Assembly: GCA_002270565.1 (NCBI GenBank)
Contig: NQMI01000123.1
Span: forward strand, 62,001 to 126,000
Length of the DNA: 64,000 nucleotides
Source: Stenocarpella maydis
Taxonomy: Eukaryota > Ascomycota > Sordariomycetes > Diaporthales > Diaporthaceae
Direction: 5' to 3'
Each line of letters begins with the position of its first letter. Positions within the stretch are counted from its first letter, which is position 1. A program made the position numbers and the translations under genes. The notes under the pieces are model-generated. The model saw only the letters and a program-made list of their open reading frames with translations. It ran no database searches and was not told the DNA's origin. Positions 1-11,464 of this stretch are shown here, in pieces.

Positions 1-713
1 AAGCGATATCCGGCTGCTGTCTTTCAAGTTTCTACCATTAGTGACATGAAGTTCCAGAGCCTTGACATCATCGCACATACTGTGAGTCTGTGGCAGCCAT
101 ACCGACCCGCCAGGTTGTATCCGTGTAGTGGAGAAGTGGTCAAAGGAATCGCTACGAAGTTCCATGCAGAACAATGCAGGAGCGAGGAATGGATCTTATT
201 TTTATTCTATTAACAATGATGTGCACCAAGTTCACTGATTTTAGTGTCATCCTTGTGTGGCGGTGCAAGTAGACCGAAAAGGCGTTGCACGACATTATTT
301 CAGCGATAGCTGATGATACCCGGCAATCGCAAGAGCAAATAGCATCAAATAGAGACGACTGTAGATACCATCTTCCGGCGGCTTGGTGGCTGCTAGCAAC
401 GCGCTGGCTGCCTATACATTGTCGTACAGCGTTACAGCCGACCAATGAATCCATTGTGATGTCCCAAAATGGTGGCGCAGCAGTGGCAGGGTATGCAATG
501 CAGGTCACGGTCATATTGTCTTAACTCGGTCTCCGCTAGGCAGCCACTCTAGGGCGCGATTTTGATAAGCTGTGAAAGGTTGATTGTTGAGATTGAACAA
601 ATAGTTATATCTCGAGGCCCCGAGTCAGCCATCGAGCAATCTTTGAACAAATAGTCAAAACGCTGTAAAACAATTCGGCACGATCGTTGCACGTGTATAA
701 GATTTCGAGACGC
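1..713. other. gene-free left edge
   Basis: No open frame here shows family resemblance, codon structure or a plausible splice model. The last ~100 bases before 714 are presumably the promoter and leader of the DUF6594 gene. Nothing else is seen. Confidence 0.5.
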
Positions 714-1658
714 ATGATGATGCACGCCCAAGGAAAGCACAGTGGCCATAGAGGCCTTTCAGAATTCATTGCTTCAGACGATGAACTCTCAGTCTTCAGG
801 AGTTTCAAGGTTCTCGGTGCACGAAATCTCCTTTATTTACAGTCGTCGATGATGGAACTCGAGGCACGCTTGAAGCAGCTTGACATGCATGATATTCGGG
901 ACACGAATATGGATATCCTTCTCTCAACTACATGCTGGGAGACATTTTCAGCCAAGTCTGCTGAAGCTCCCCGAGAGGCCGAGAGGATGGAGGTGATAAA
1001 GCAGATCAAGAATGCAACTGACGAGTATTGTGGGTCCCACGATCTTGATCCAGTATTAAGTTAATACTGACACAGTATATTGCCTTTCCTAACATAGATA
1101 AGGCTCTTCTTATGTATCGAAAAGTTCAAGGCCTCACAAACCCTAGCAAGCGCGTACTACGAGTGTGTCGAGAATGGTTCAATTTCTCACAGCCATTCGT
1201 CGGTGTCGGTGCCACACTGATGGATAATGAGGACGATTTGGTTGCTCTTGTCTTGTCTTCGGATGACGACTTCCTGTCGAGATCCTTACAAGAGTTAGTT
1301 GGGAGATTATTGCCGGTGAGTACTCAGTTGGTGGTAGGTTTCTGCGACTCTTACGCTCACCAGCTCGTCACAGGGATCAAGGCGTGTCGGCTCAGAGGAA
1401 GTCAAGTACTATTCATCACGTACTGTCTCCCGCCTTGTCACAATCATGACGGTTCTTGCAGCCTCTCTGGTTATTGAAGGAGCAGTCGTTTGTTTGTACG
1501 TCTTGGAGGATCAGTCAGTTAAGCTCATGCTGCTTGCGGTGTTCACAAGTATCTTTGCAGCCAGTCTAGCAATCATGACCAACGGGAGGCGGTCGGATAT
1601 AATTCTTGCTACTGCGGCTTGCGCTGCTATTTTGGTAGTATTTGTGTCACAGAACTGA
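714..1658 (+). CDS. DUF6594 domain membrane protein
   Basis: Three-exon model: about 714-1029, 1098-1315 and 1398-1658, giving about 264 residues. Introns have GT donors (gtgggt, gtgagt) and AG acceptors, and restore one continuous frame. The N-terminal part has the family pattern of a short 'FIASDDELSVFRSF' segment followed by an 'ARNLLYLQ...ELEARLKQLD' helix. The second exon has 'KALLMYRKVQGL' and an acidic 'EDDLVAL' stretch. The C-terminus is the diagnostic end: 'YYSSRTVSRLVTIMTVL', two or three hydrophobic helices separated by a basic turn (NGRRSD), and a final 'AAILVVFVSQN'. The family is widespread in moulds, membrane-bound and of unknown function. The ATG at 714 is the first of three consecutive Met codons; an earlier in-frame TTG at 687 is not a likely start. 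Confidence 0.8.
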
Positions 1659-2779
1659 GACTCGGTCCTGAAAATAGTACCAGTCAAAGTGATTATACGA
1701 GAAGGCTCGTCGCCATAAGCTCCTATGCTTTTTATAGGTTACTTTATATACTTAAATGAAATCTCAAGAGTCATCGAGCTCACATCGATGCCTTCGAGTT
1801 TGACGGACCATCTGCATCCAAGCGATGCGGCCGACGTGGTCCGAGCTGGATGAGGCCAGAAGAACCCCGTGCCATGATGAACGAAGTGTGGATCTAGCGG
1901 GTGTTTTACCATTGGGCTTTCCGGAGAAACACACCTGCACCATGCAACAGCATCATAGTTTCCACGCCTTTAAACGACGGACAGATGCATGTTTTGAACC
2001 GTATTCTTGAGGCTGCAGTTTGGTTGGCAGACCCCCAATGAAGCTCTGATGGAGCGATAATTGAGGCGAAGATGCGCATTATTCTTCTGTTGGCTGATAT
2101 ATCCCTCAAATCTTCTTGCGCCCGATAATGCTTTTGTGAAGCAGCCGCCTTGCCCTCATGTTGAAGCAACGCAATGAACAGATACTAGCACAAGATACAC
2201 ACCGAATCTTTGCATAATTGACATTAGTCAGTACATTGTACATGGGACGACTTGCGTACAACATGCATGCTTCGCCCCAGCCTAACATGTCTTACCCATT
2301 GCCGCTATCTCCGCAGCCTTCATCAATTCATTCAGCATAATAATGAGATCAACGATCTTGATAATATTCCAAATCTTAGTATCATTATCAATAAAATCCT
2401 AGAACTATAAAAACTCCATTAGGTACTTATTTATCTCATATAAGCGAACCCTACACTTAATAAGTATAGATGCCTTAAGATTCTAAATAACTATTAAGGT
2501 AAGTAGCGCGATCTATTTAGCTTATAGTTTAATATAAGGTAAATTATAATACTTATACTTAACTTTCTAACTGTATTATAAACCTTAAAAGTAAATATGC
2601 GTTAGGAAACTTTCGATATCTTATTAAATATTAATATAAGATATTTTTAATACTTTTTTATTAAGATTATTATTTAGCTGATTCCTTATTAATTAGGGTA
2701 ATTCTAAAGCTAATCTAAGACCTAAGATTTTTATTATCATTAACAGATTTATTTAAAATAGTTTTAACTTAATTTATAT
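1659..2779. other. AT-rich intergenic, probably RIP-affected
   Basis: No gene is recognised. From about 2290 the sequence becomes very AT-rich with many TAA/TTA runs, as in RIP-mutated flanks of fungal transposons. The AT-rich tract runs into the MULE at 2780. Confidence 0.5.
2772..2779. repeat. target-site duplication, left (ATTTATAT)
   Basis: The eight bases ATTTATAT immediately before the left inverted repeat are repeated exactly at 5713-5720, immediately after the right inverted repeat. Confidence 0.75.
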
Positions 2780-2823
2780 GAGATCGGAGAGGCGCACCCC
2801 CAAAAACGGAGGGCGCACCCCCT
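2780..2823 (+). repeat. MULE left terminal inverted repeat
   Basis: 44 bp starting GAGATCGGAGA and running through CACCCCCAAAAACGGAGGG. It is the reverse complement of 5669-5712 apart from two bases near the tip (GG here, TT in the partner). The same sequence begins the second copy at 43094. Confidence 0.85.
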
Positions 2824-5668
2824 AATTTGCTAACTAAGCGTCTGCAGCCAATCAGAGCCCGCCGTTCAACATCACCTGATAACCCACACCAGTACTTTTT
2901 GCAGGCATATTCACAATACCCTGCAGAACCTCCATTACCCACAACATTAATTCAACAACCCTACACCAACGCTTCATTAAATCAATTTATCCTCATACAG
3001 ATTAATTAATCTAACATCATTATCATCATCTAATCGCTTAGATCTTGGTTTTTCATGGTTATAATAATAGCGCAGGTCCCAGACTACTCAGGTCTTAAGG
3101 CACAGTAGCAGACTAACTATCATAATTAGAATGCCAATATCACGGCTACAAACCGTTACTAACCAGCACTTTCCAACCCTACTACCTTCCTCAAACTTTT
3201 CTATAATGGATATAACACCTATAAGAATCTTAAGGCTAACTTAGATAAATCTATAAAATCTGCTGGATTTCTAATAGTAGTCACAAGGTTAAAGACCAAT
3301 AAGGTCGTATTAGCATGTACTTAAGGTGCCAAGCAACCTTCTACTACTATAAAAAACAACGCTACAATGATTAAAACTAACTATACATAGCAAGCGACTG
3401 CCTATACAACAAAGCAGATATCAAACAAGTAGAAGCTTATCATCCATAAGGGCCAGCATACCCATTACGGTCCTCAAGAAGTCCCTAAGGCTAAGTATAG
3501 CTGGGTAAAGCTATCAGAAGCACATTATAACTTTCTCCCTCGCACTACGCAAGACCCCTCTCTTACCAAGCCGAAGAAACTCAAGGCAGCGCTTTATTAA
3601 GAGTACCCAGATGTATAATTAGAACCCAACATAATAAAGGACTGGCTAGCGGGCTTCCATAAGAAGCAGCAGGGTATCTATATGCCTACCTAAGCAACAT
3701 TAGACCTGCTTAAGAAGGAGGGCTGCTGGTATCATTAGACTGCTAATAAAGAGGGCAATATCACAGGCATCCTCTAGGCCACTTGAGAGCAGGTTAGGTG
3801 GATTAGAGAGCAATAATTCTCATACAATCTCTCACTTAATTGCATATATTTAACTAACAACAAGAAGATGCCCTTCTTCTAGGGCATAGCAGTAACCCAT
3901 ATAATAAAGAACCTTCCACTATTTCAAGGTATCATTAATAATAAGCAAGAAAGTAGCTTCAGATGGCTTCTCAAGCAAGTTAACGAGCTACTATAGGCAT
4001 ATAAAGCTAACCCACCAAGCATAATTATTACTAACTATAATAATACACTAATTAACGCTATCAGCCACGAATTTCCTTAATCACACTATCAGCTATATAT
4101 CTTCTATATAAATATAAATATCATCCTTAATATTAAGAAGAAATAAAGGAAGCAGGGCCAAGGGTTAATAGCAGCAGATACAGCAACAGAGAGCATTATC
4201 AAGGGTATAAGCAACAAAGACCTTAAAGATCACAATAAAGATCTTGCTTCTCTAAATGCGCTAGCGAGAAACACTTTCATAGTGCCAATAAAGGTGCCTA
4301 ATCACATGCCCTATACCCGCTAAGCGCTTTTCAACCTCCTTAAGGTTATGGAGTACTCTATAGACCGCGAGACCTATAAGAAGGCATAGTAGCGCCTTTA
4401 AGAGGTCTTCTCAGACCAGATAGCAATCCTCAACTATCTTAAGACCTAATATATTAATGAGAAGGAGGAGATTATTACTAAATGGGCTGCCCACCAGACC
4501 TACAAGATCCTTAACTTTAGCTTGCATATAACATCCTCTACAGAGAGTATATACTAGAAACTAAAGTAATATCTCAGCTATAATATAGGCAATCTTCTCT
4601 ATCTTATATAGGCAGTCCATATTACTCTCGAGAATACAGCATGTAACTTTCATCTTGAGGAAGCCCATCAGAAGATAGCAGCCCTCATGAAGTTCAACAA
4701 GCAGAAGTAACTAGGCAAGCTTCCTCTTTAAGTCACAAGGGCAGCACTTAAGATTCTCATAAAGACTAGGCAGCAGGCGCTATATATGCTTTATAGTAAT
4801 ATGCTATAAGGAGGATATATAGCTTCAAGCTATAAATGCCCTATCAGCACTTAGTATAGCTTAATTTGCGCTAGCCATATAGCTAATAAAGAGCAGGCTG
4901 GTCTTCCTCTTAAGAAGGGCGATATTCACACCACATACTATCTCAATTATAACCTCTTAGTTACAAACTCGCTCCTCACAGTACTCTCGCTAAAGAAGGT
5001 TACCGCTATAAAGGGAAGACCTTAAGATATCACTACATTTGCAGCAGACAAAGATAGCATCTTTAAGTCACATAGGAAGGCCATTATAGGCAAGAAGACC
5101 GCTACCACCACTATCAGTCTAGGCAGCAGGGCTAGCAATAAAATAAGGGTAATAACGGCTTCCATGCAGAGGGTTAACTCAGCTTTTAAGTGGAATGATA
5201 AGACCCTCCAGTCCCTGGATAAGGAGGACACCCGTAGCAACAATGCCCAGCAGACAGCCGTCCGCCAAGACCAGCAGCTAACAGCAGGGCTAATAAAGCA
5301 AGGAAAGCATTAGCCTCTGAAGTAAAAACGCCAGGCAATAAAGATCACGATACCTATGGCGACGGCTTCTTCAGCAGCGAAGAAGCGGTCTATAGGGGCA
5401 GCAAGAAGCATCAACGGGTTGCCGAAGGTACACCAGTCAGTTGGGGAGGTCCTTGGCGATAATGACGTCGCCAGCGATGAGGACAGCAAGGAGGAGATTC
5501 TCAACGAGATCATAGTGGCCGTAGACTAGATGCATGGGGAAAACACCACGGGTTTAAGCAATTGGGTGCCCACGGGAGTGTGGTAATATTACGGTAATGA
5601 GGATAGCAAATGTAGTCAAATTAATGTTATATATATAAATTGGGTGGTACACATAAATGTATTTGCAC

Positions 5669-5712
5669 AGGGGGTGCGCCCTCCGTTTTTGGGGGTGCGA
5701 ATCTCCGATCTC
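5669..5712 (-). repeat. MULE right terminal inverted repeat
   Basis: Inverted partner of 2780-2823, ending in TCCGATCTC and followed directly by the ATTTATAT duplication at 5713-5720. Confidence 0.85.
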
Positions 5713-6078
5713 ATTTATATTAGGTTCAAGGGAATATAGTTAAAACCGCATTAGGATCTAGTGCTGAGATTCTTTCCTAGACCTGCCTAGGAACGGGAAA
5801 ATATTCAATGTTATACATTAATGAGGTTCATATTTGTAGTTGCCCATCAAGTGCTCCGCCCTGATCATTCCAACCTTTTGCTTTGGTCCCAGTGTCTATA
5901 TATGAGACCACGATTCTCACTAACTTACAAGAATATCATGTGTTGTGTTCCATTCTGTCCATCATTTTTATTCCGGGGGGGAGGGGGAGGCGAAGAATCC
6001 CACTCCCAGTCTTCACGTAGGCATCAATTACATCCGATACAAGTTCTATACTACTCTCGGGGGCTCGAATCCCAACAC
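5713..6078. other. short intergenic, 3' flank of P450 gene
   Basis: The first eight bases are the right target duplication of the MULE. The rest holds a G-rich run near 5974-5990 and no gene. It is the 3' side of the convergent-facing P450 gene and the left limit of the sesquiterpene cluster. Confidence 0.5.
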
Positions 6079-8144
6079 TCAATCGGATCTCGGCCGTATA
6101 ATGACTTTCATGACCGGCTTCTGCCAGAGGGTGTGCATCTCTGATTGGGCATGCCAGTCAAGGTCATCATCGGCCAATTCCAAGTCATACTTGTAATGAA
6201 TCTTGGCCAGAATCGTGCGCATTTCCATCCAGCCAAGACTATATTATCGGGTTGCGTGTCAGCCAAACCGCCTAGGAGAAGGAACCTCGACTGTGCCCAC
6301 CTTTGACCTAAGCAAATCCTGCTGCCAAGAGAGAATGGCTGGCTGGCATCGAGGGTGTCGCTGTTCTCGGTATTAACCCATCTCTTCGGATCAAACACCC
6401 ATGGGTCATGGAAGTTTTCCGGGGATATTGACGCTGCGAGAGGGTTTGTGGAGACAATGGTCTAGACTCTAATGGTCAGCATCGCAGCAATCAATATGCA
6501 GCAGGTCAGTGTAAGCTTTCACACGCACCCCCCCGGGGACAAAGTGTCCATCAATTATTCCGCCTTCACGGGGCACCACACGCGGCAGCGGGAAAGGTAA
6601 GGGGGGATACATTCGCATCCCTTCCAAGCACACAGCCTTCAAGTACTCCAGTGGTGTAGTTGAGGCGTCGTTGATCTCCTCGTAGGACGAGAATGACGTC
6701 CGAATTTCTTTCTGCAGTGTATGCAGTACTTCGGGGTTCCTCTGAAGGTAATATGTGATGCACGAGAGAGCCGTTGCAGTAGTCTCGCTTCCAGCAATCC
6801 TGTATGTAATGCATTAGCGAGCGGGACGCAACTCGTCATCTTGATAGTGCAGTATCCATACACAAAGTCTGATGAGTGAGCTGCTATTTGTACATCCGAA
6901 AGATTGTCCTTCTGCCTGTTCTCTAGGATCTTTGTCAGGAAGTCTTTACGATCTGTCTTCTGGTTGATGCGCCTGGAGATTGCGTCAGCTCACGAGCATG
7001 TCGATATCTCAGAAGCGAAACTGACTTCTGAACGAGATCCATGGTATACGCTTCATGTCTACGCGTGTCTTCAATAAGCTTCCTGAGGAGGCCTGGGAAG
7101 AGAGTCTTGAAGATTTCGCCAATTAGAGGGAATCTCTTGAAGCAATCCGCCAACGCGCCCATCCGGAGGCTCTTAACCACGATTGCAACCCAAGGATGTT
7201 CCGTGCCTGGGGATTAAAATCTCAGCTAGGTCTCTAAGGATTTCTGACCTGGGCAGCCTGCACTTACCAGAACTGATGCCGTCAAATGACTGGCCAAAGG
7301 CCAGGCTACCGATGACTTTTTGATGTCGAAATATTCAGTAAGGAGACATTTAGAGACCAGGAGTGGCTTCACAAGGACATACTATCAAAGGTTGCTAGGT
7401 TGAACCATCTCACAATGTCGATTCCGGGACCATCCTTGCCCTCTTCACCAATCTTTTCTACGAAACGGTCAATGACTTCAGAGATGAGATACTCTTGCTC
7501 CCGGAGCGAGCGGTCGGAGAAGGCATCGCGAAGGTATCTCCGCATGTGCGCATGCTCGTCTGGGTCTCGCACGCTAACAATTGAGTGTGCTTCGGCTGCG
7601 AAATTGCCGCCATCGTAAAAGTCACTCTTGATGAAAGTCGAGGCGCCCTTCTTCTTTTCGTATATATCTCTCCATGATTGGGCGGTGTTAAACGAGAGCT
7701 CGTTGGGGGCGACCCTCACAACGGGGCCTTATGTTCATAACGCGAGTAAGCTCTTGATTCAGTATGCGGATATGACTTGGCACATAGTCAAGACTCACCG
7801 TACTTCTCGTGAAGTTTCAGTATCTCATATGGCTGACGGCCTCCTAGAAACCGTCTGCAATGTGAGAACTGTTTGGCAATTGTTAGTTAGCCTCCAGAAT
7901 CCCCGTTTCAGTCCCATGAGAAGGCTAAAGCTGTCTTACGTCGCTTAGGTGAGCCAGGAATGGCCCCGGGAAGCGGGAAAGAGGATGCCTCCAGGCTTTG
8001 ACAATCCTTACAAAAGTGTAAGTCACAGCCAGCTAGATAGGTGTCGTCAGTCAACAGAAATTCTTGCTTCCCCGTCATCTAGATACCCACAATGACCAAG
8101 ACGAAGGCAATGGCTTGTCCGAGTGGTTGGCTTGAGATATTCAT
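6079..8144 (-). CDS. cytochrome P450 A (CYP65-like)
   Basis: A ten-exon model on the minus strand starts with ATG at 8144 and ends with TGA at 6079. The N-terminus is a hydrophobic ER anchor followed by a proline hinge ('RFPGPFLA'), then 'GGRQPYEILKLHEKYG' and 'PVVRVAPNELSF'. The I-helix oxygen-activation motif is 'VIAGSETTATAL', ExxR is 'LEGMR', and the haem loop is 'FSLGSRICLG' (Cys ligand present). The last exon ends 'HTLWQKPVMKV'. All nine introns have usable GT/AG ends, so despite its broken look the gene appears intact. The family resemblance is to fungal CYP65-type monooxygenases of toxin and terpenoid pathways. It is divergent from the SDR gene (457 bp apart) and strikingly similar in plan to P450 C at 25150-27134. 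Likely role: hydroxylation or epoxidation of the cyclase product (inference). Confidence 0.85.
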
Positions 8145-8601
8145 GATCAAGACCAGGCTTTAGGAGCAACCAAGATGCTCAACAGGACTTGTCGACACAG
8201 AGGGAACCGTATTCACGCTTGTTTGATTTAGAGTAGTATCCTGACGCATAATTCCGCCAAGCTTGTTGTGAAGTCCAAAGAGTTTAGAAGATGTGAGGGG
8301 CACGCAGCGTTATGCTGACCCAAATGGGGAAACACTCCGGGGCCATCCTTGGCGGCGCCACTCATTGTTGGTATGAGCCCACCTACGCGCCGGGGATAGC
8401 AAGGGTCGGTATAAACTTCGAACCTGGTGCCGCCTGTTTGTCTCATTGTGTCTACATCAATTCAGGATTCCCCAGGTGCGTGGCGCAACAGGCCGCGGAG
8501 CTCCGAGGGTCCAAGTCAGCCCGTGCATACTCGCCTGATATTACAGCCTAACTAATATACCGCATCCTTGGCAATTATCACTAGTATTCCCGGAGCAGAT
8601 C
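8145..8601. promoter_or_regulatory. divergent promoter, P450 A / SDR
   Basis: 457 bp between two outward-facing cluster genes. It contains the 10-bp palindrome CGGAGCTCCG near 8496-8505 (CGG-N4-CCG). No exact CGG-N6-CCG site of the kind seen elsewhere in the cluster was found here. Confidence 0.4.
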
Positions 8602-9655
8602 ATGTCAGCAGCCACCATGACGACACTCAAGATCGAAGAGAGTGATATCCCACAGCTGGGTGGAAAGACTGCGATAATTACGGGTATGGTTCACGCATGC
8701 TTTTTGTTAGACAGCAGAATGCCCCTAACTCTGCCACCGCAGGAGGTTCATCGGGTATTGGCCTCGCCACTGCGAAGATCATAGCTTCAAGGGGCGGCCA
8801 GGTGGTCATCCTGGACCTATATGAGCCCCAGGAAACCTTACCACAGGGAGCACGTTACCTCAGATGCGACATCAGCAAGTGGTCAGACTTGTGCACTGCC
8901 TTCTCAGATGCCGGCCCAGTTCATATCGCAATAGCGAATGCAGGTCAGAGTGAGGACGGCTCGTACCTGAATGACTCCTATGATGAGAACGGCAATCTCC
9001 TCGAGCCCACGTACAATGTCATTGATACCAACTTTCGGGGGACCCTGAACTTTATTAAGCTTGCGTTGAATAGCATGAAGAAAAATGGGATCGAGGGAAG
9101 CATTGTAATCACGTCGAGTGCCACTGCATACTCAGCAGAGCATTCACTGCCGGTCTATAGTGGGACAAAGGCGGCGGTAAGCTAACACTCCCCCCCCCCC
9201 CGGCGCCGGCGCGTTACTGTGGATGGCGTGCTGATGGCTCATGCCCAAAGCTGATCAACTATATGCGTGCAATGCGCTCCGTCATCCGCGGCACGGGCAT
9301 CACCATCAATGCCATTGCCCCGGCTGCCACCATAACAGGCCTCTTGCCAGCAGACCTGGCCGCCCCCATCATGGCAGCTGGGCTGCCTGTAAGCAGCGCG
9401 CATTTTGTGGGACTGGCAGTAGCATACTCGGCTGTCGCATCAGAGCCACACAAGGTAGAGGCGTATGGAAAGGACAAGGACGGATGGAAGCAGGCCCCAG
9501 GTCGGTGGAACGGCCGGACTATTCTGACCCTGGGGCAGCGGTATACAGAGCTGGAGGGACCCATGTCTGACTGCCGTGGCACTTGGTTTGGCGAAGAGAA
9601 TCTGAAGGAAACGAAGTTGCAACAGGCAGCGACTGACTTCCGGGGTCTGGATTAG
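8602..9655 (+). CDS. short-chain dehydrogenase/reductase
   Basis: Exons about 8602-8683, 8743-9176 and 9251-9655 give 306 residues. A classical Rossmann SDR: cofactor loop T27-G-G-S-S-G-I-G34 created across the first intron, 'CDISKWSDL' acidic patch, 'IANAG' strand, catalytic Ser in 'VITSSATAYS', and the active-site pair in 'YSGTK'. It ends 'RGLD' with a TAG/TGA-free tail up to 9655. The substrate is probably a secondary alcohol on the terpenoid, NAD(P)-dependent. An SDR next to aristolochene synthase is also a feature of PR-toxin clusters, where it oxidises the eremophilane skeleton (established for that pathway; transfer here is inference). The second intron contains a 12-C run and a GC-rich palindrome near 9189-9211. 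Confidence 0.85.
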
Positions 9656-9953
9656 GTCGACATTCGAGGGGCGATGCGTTAGATGCTTTACAGGGGAGGT
9701 ATTTAGTCATGCTAGCATAATATTGTTGTATCCCAGGAATCCAGGGTCAAAACATTAACTTTTTCTATCAACAAGGAGCACGTCTTGAACTTCGGGTAGC
9801 TCACTAATTGATCCATCTCACTGGCAGCAAAGCTGATGTTGTCCACCGGCTGCTCGTGCCCGCTGTTTCTTATTTAACCTATCGCGCATATTTCTAGAAA
9901 CAGAAAGGAGGTTTACATGGGAGCCTTAGTTGCGGAATGGTACACTAGTCGCC

Positions 9954-9967
9954 TCGGGGTGGACCGA
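9954..9967. promoter_or_regulatory. TCGG-N6-CCGA inverted site upstream of cyclase
   Basis: TCGGGGTGGACCGA, with the arms extending to CTCGG/CCGAG (9953-9968), lies 314 bp before the cyclase ATG. TCGG-N6-CCGA is the published geometry for UaY/Ppr1-type Zn2Cys6 dimers. Whether a cluster regulator binds here is inference. Confidence 0.4.
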
Positions 9968-10069
9968 GAGTGTGAATGGCAACGTGGGTGGTGTGTTTGG
10001 TTTCAGCGACTCGGTACATTACTCTTTTGGAACACTCGTTGAATTATGCCGCCTCGCGATCTTGCCTCT

Positions 10070-10082
10070 TCGGTACATCCGA
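10070..10082. promoter_or_regulatory. TCGG-N5-CCGA inverted site upstream of cyclase
   Basis: TCGGTACATCCGA, 199 bp before the cyclase ATG: the same half-sites as 9954-9967 but with a five-base spacer. Confidence 0.3.
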
Positions 10083-10280
10083 CCTCACGCGATCCGAGGT
10101 TGATATGAATTGACTTTTGTGCTTGGCAATCGCTTCGAGAGCTGGTTCTGTTGGCATCAGTGCGGCACGGTGCGGTTTCCGAATTCTGCCCAAAATAAGT
10201 ATATCAAGCACCTTCATCGGAGCAATGGAACACCTGATCACGAACTTACCAACCACCCGTTTCTGCCCAACTCTGCTTAA

Positions 10281-11464
10281 ATGATTTCCCTGGCCCCCCA
10301 GCATACAACGCCGGTGCCAATCACTGTCGGCACAACGTCGCCAACCACCTGGGTGGGACCCGAGAAAGCCAAAAGTCAAACCCAGACTCACCGCCCCGAC
10401 GCGACGGTACCTTGGGTCCCTGCAGCCCTGTTTACGCCAAGGGTTCACCCGCGAGTCGTGGAGGTTACATCAGAAGTCGATGCTTTTTTCCTGAAGAACT
10501 GGCCGTTTGAGAATGACAAAGCGAGGAAGAAGTTCGTAGCCACAGGCTTCCCCGCCGTCACGTGCCTTTATTTCCCAGAGGCGTTGGGAGAAAGAATAGC
10601 TTTTGCTTGCCGCCTCCTTGCATTGCTGTTCTTGGTTGATGGTGAGTGCCTCTTGTGAAGAGGTTGTGTACATATTGGAAAGTTTAATCTGACCAAAGGG
10701 ATTTGCACAGACCTCCTTGAAGATATGTCACTGGAGGATGGATCAGCTTACAACGAACGGCTCATCGTCCTCTCCAGGGGGGATACCACACCTGATCGAA
10801 ACATACCCGTAGAGTGGATCACATATGATCTTTGGAATGAAATGCGCGACTGTGACAAGGCGCTTGCAGATGAGATTTTAGAACCTGTTTTCACTTTTAT
10901 GCGAGCACAAACCGACAAGACTCGCCTCGACATCAAGGAGCTCGGGGCCTACTTTAGGTACCGGGAAAGGGATGTGGGAAAAGCGTAAGTGGTCTTGAAA
11001 ATGATGCGGCGTTTTCTGGTCGGTAACTAGGATGCTGACAACCTGCCAGGCTACTGTCGGCTCTGATGCGCTTCTGCATGGATTTGCACGTGAGCCCTGA
11101 AGAGCTGCAAAGTATCAAGGAAATCGATATGAACTGCTCCAAGCATATCTCGGTGGTGAACGACATCTACAGCTGGGAAAAGGAGCTGAAGGCTTCCCAG
11201 ACCGGCCATAAGGAAGGCGCGGCACTGTGTTCATCCGTCTCGGTGTTATCTGCGGAAGCGAACCTCGAATATTCAGCGTCCAAGCGCGTGCTGTGGGCCA
11301 TGTGCCGAGAGTGGGAGTTCGTCCATGAAGAACTTGTCGCAAGAAGACTGTCGTCGCCCGAGCCATGCAGTCCTGATCTGAGGGCGGTCATGAAGGGGCT
11401 GGAATATCAGATGAGTGGAAATGAAGCATGGAGTGAGACAACGCCGAGATATCATTCAGTTTAG
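10281..11464 (+). CDS. aristolochene-synthase-like sesquiterpene cyclase
   Basis: Exons 10281-10641, 10711-10984 and 11050-11464 give 349 residues. Class I terpene cyclase: 'HPRVVEVTSEVDAFFLKNWPF' region near residue 55, the aspartate-rich Mg2+ motif D120-D121-L-L-E-D125 (assembled across intron 1), and the NSE triad N249-D-I-Y-S253-W-E-K-E257. The C-terminus 'GLEYQMSGNEAWS' is a hallmark of the fungal aristolochene synthases. These convert farnesyl diphosphate in the cytosol, via germacrene A, to the bicyclic eremophilane hydrocarbon aristolochene, precursor of PR-toxin-type compounds. Family assignment is strong; the exact product stereochemistry cannot be read from sequence. About 30 residues at the N-terminus are Pro/Thr-rich and poorly constrained. 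Neighbours (P450s, SDR, regulators) fit a biosynthetic cluster. Confidence 0.9.

Larger units (their letters stand above)
2780..5712 (+). mobile_element. RIP-degraded Mutator-like (MULE) DNA transposon
   Basis: A 2,933-bp element with 44-bp terminal inverted repeats and an 8-bp target duplication. Its single coding region runs on the + strand, roughly 3130-5529, and is shot through with TAA/TAG where CAA/CAG would be expected, the signature of RIP. Read through the stops, 3600-4150 gives a MULE-type transposase core: 'GCWYH' region, then 'FRWLLKQVNELL', 'PPSIIITNYNNTLINAI' (DDE-type strand with N where D is usual, a G-to-A change) and 'FPxSHYQLYIFYIN'. The tail at 5290-5529 is better preserved and encodes an acidic C-terminus ending just before the stop at about 5527. 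MULE TSDs are normally 8-11 bp, so 8 bp fits; hAT elements also make 8-bp TSDs but have shorter TIRs and a different transposase. It cannot be active in this state. Confidence 0.8.

Noticed and set aside
2780..5712. hAT transposon
   Set aside because: The 8-bp duplication would fit hAT, but the 44-bp TIRs and the MULE-type wording of the transposase core favour Mutator-like.
6079..8144. P450 A as a pseudogene
   Set aside because: At first sight the haem exon and I-helix exon are out of frame, but nine GT-AG introns connect all parts, and every catalytic motif is present.
9189..9200. C12 run in an SDR intron as a frameshift
   Set aside because: It lies inside the second intron, between a gtaagc donor and an AG acceptor, so it does not affect the protein.
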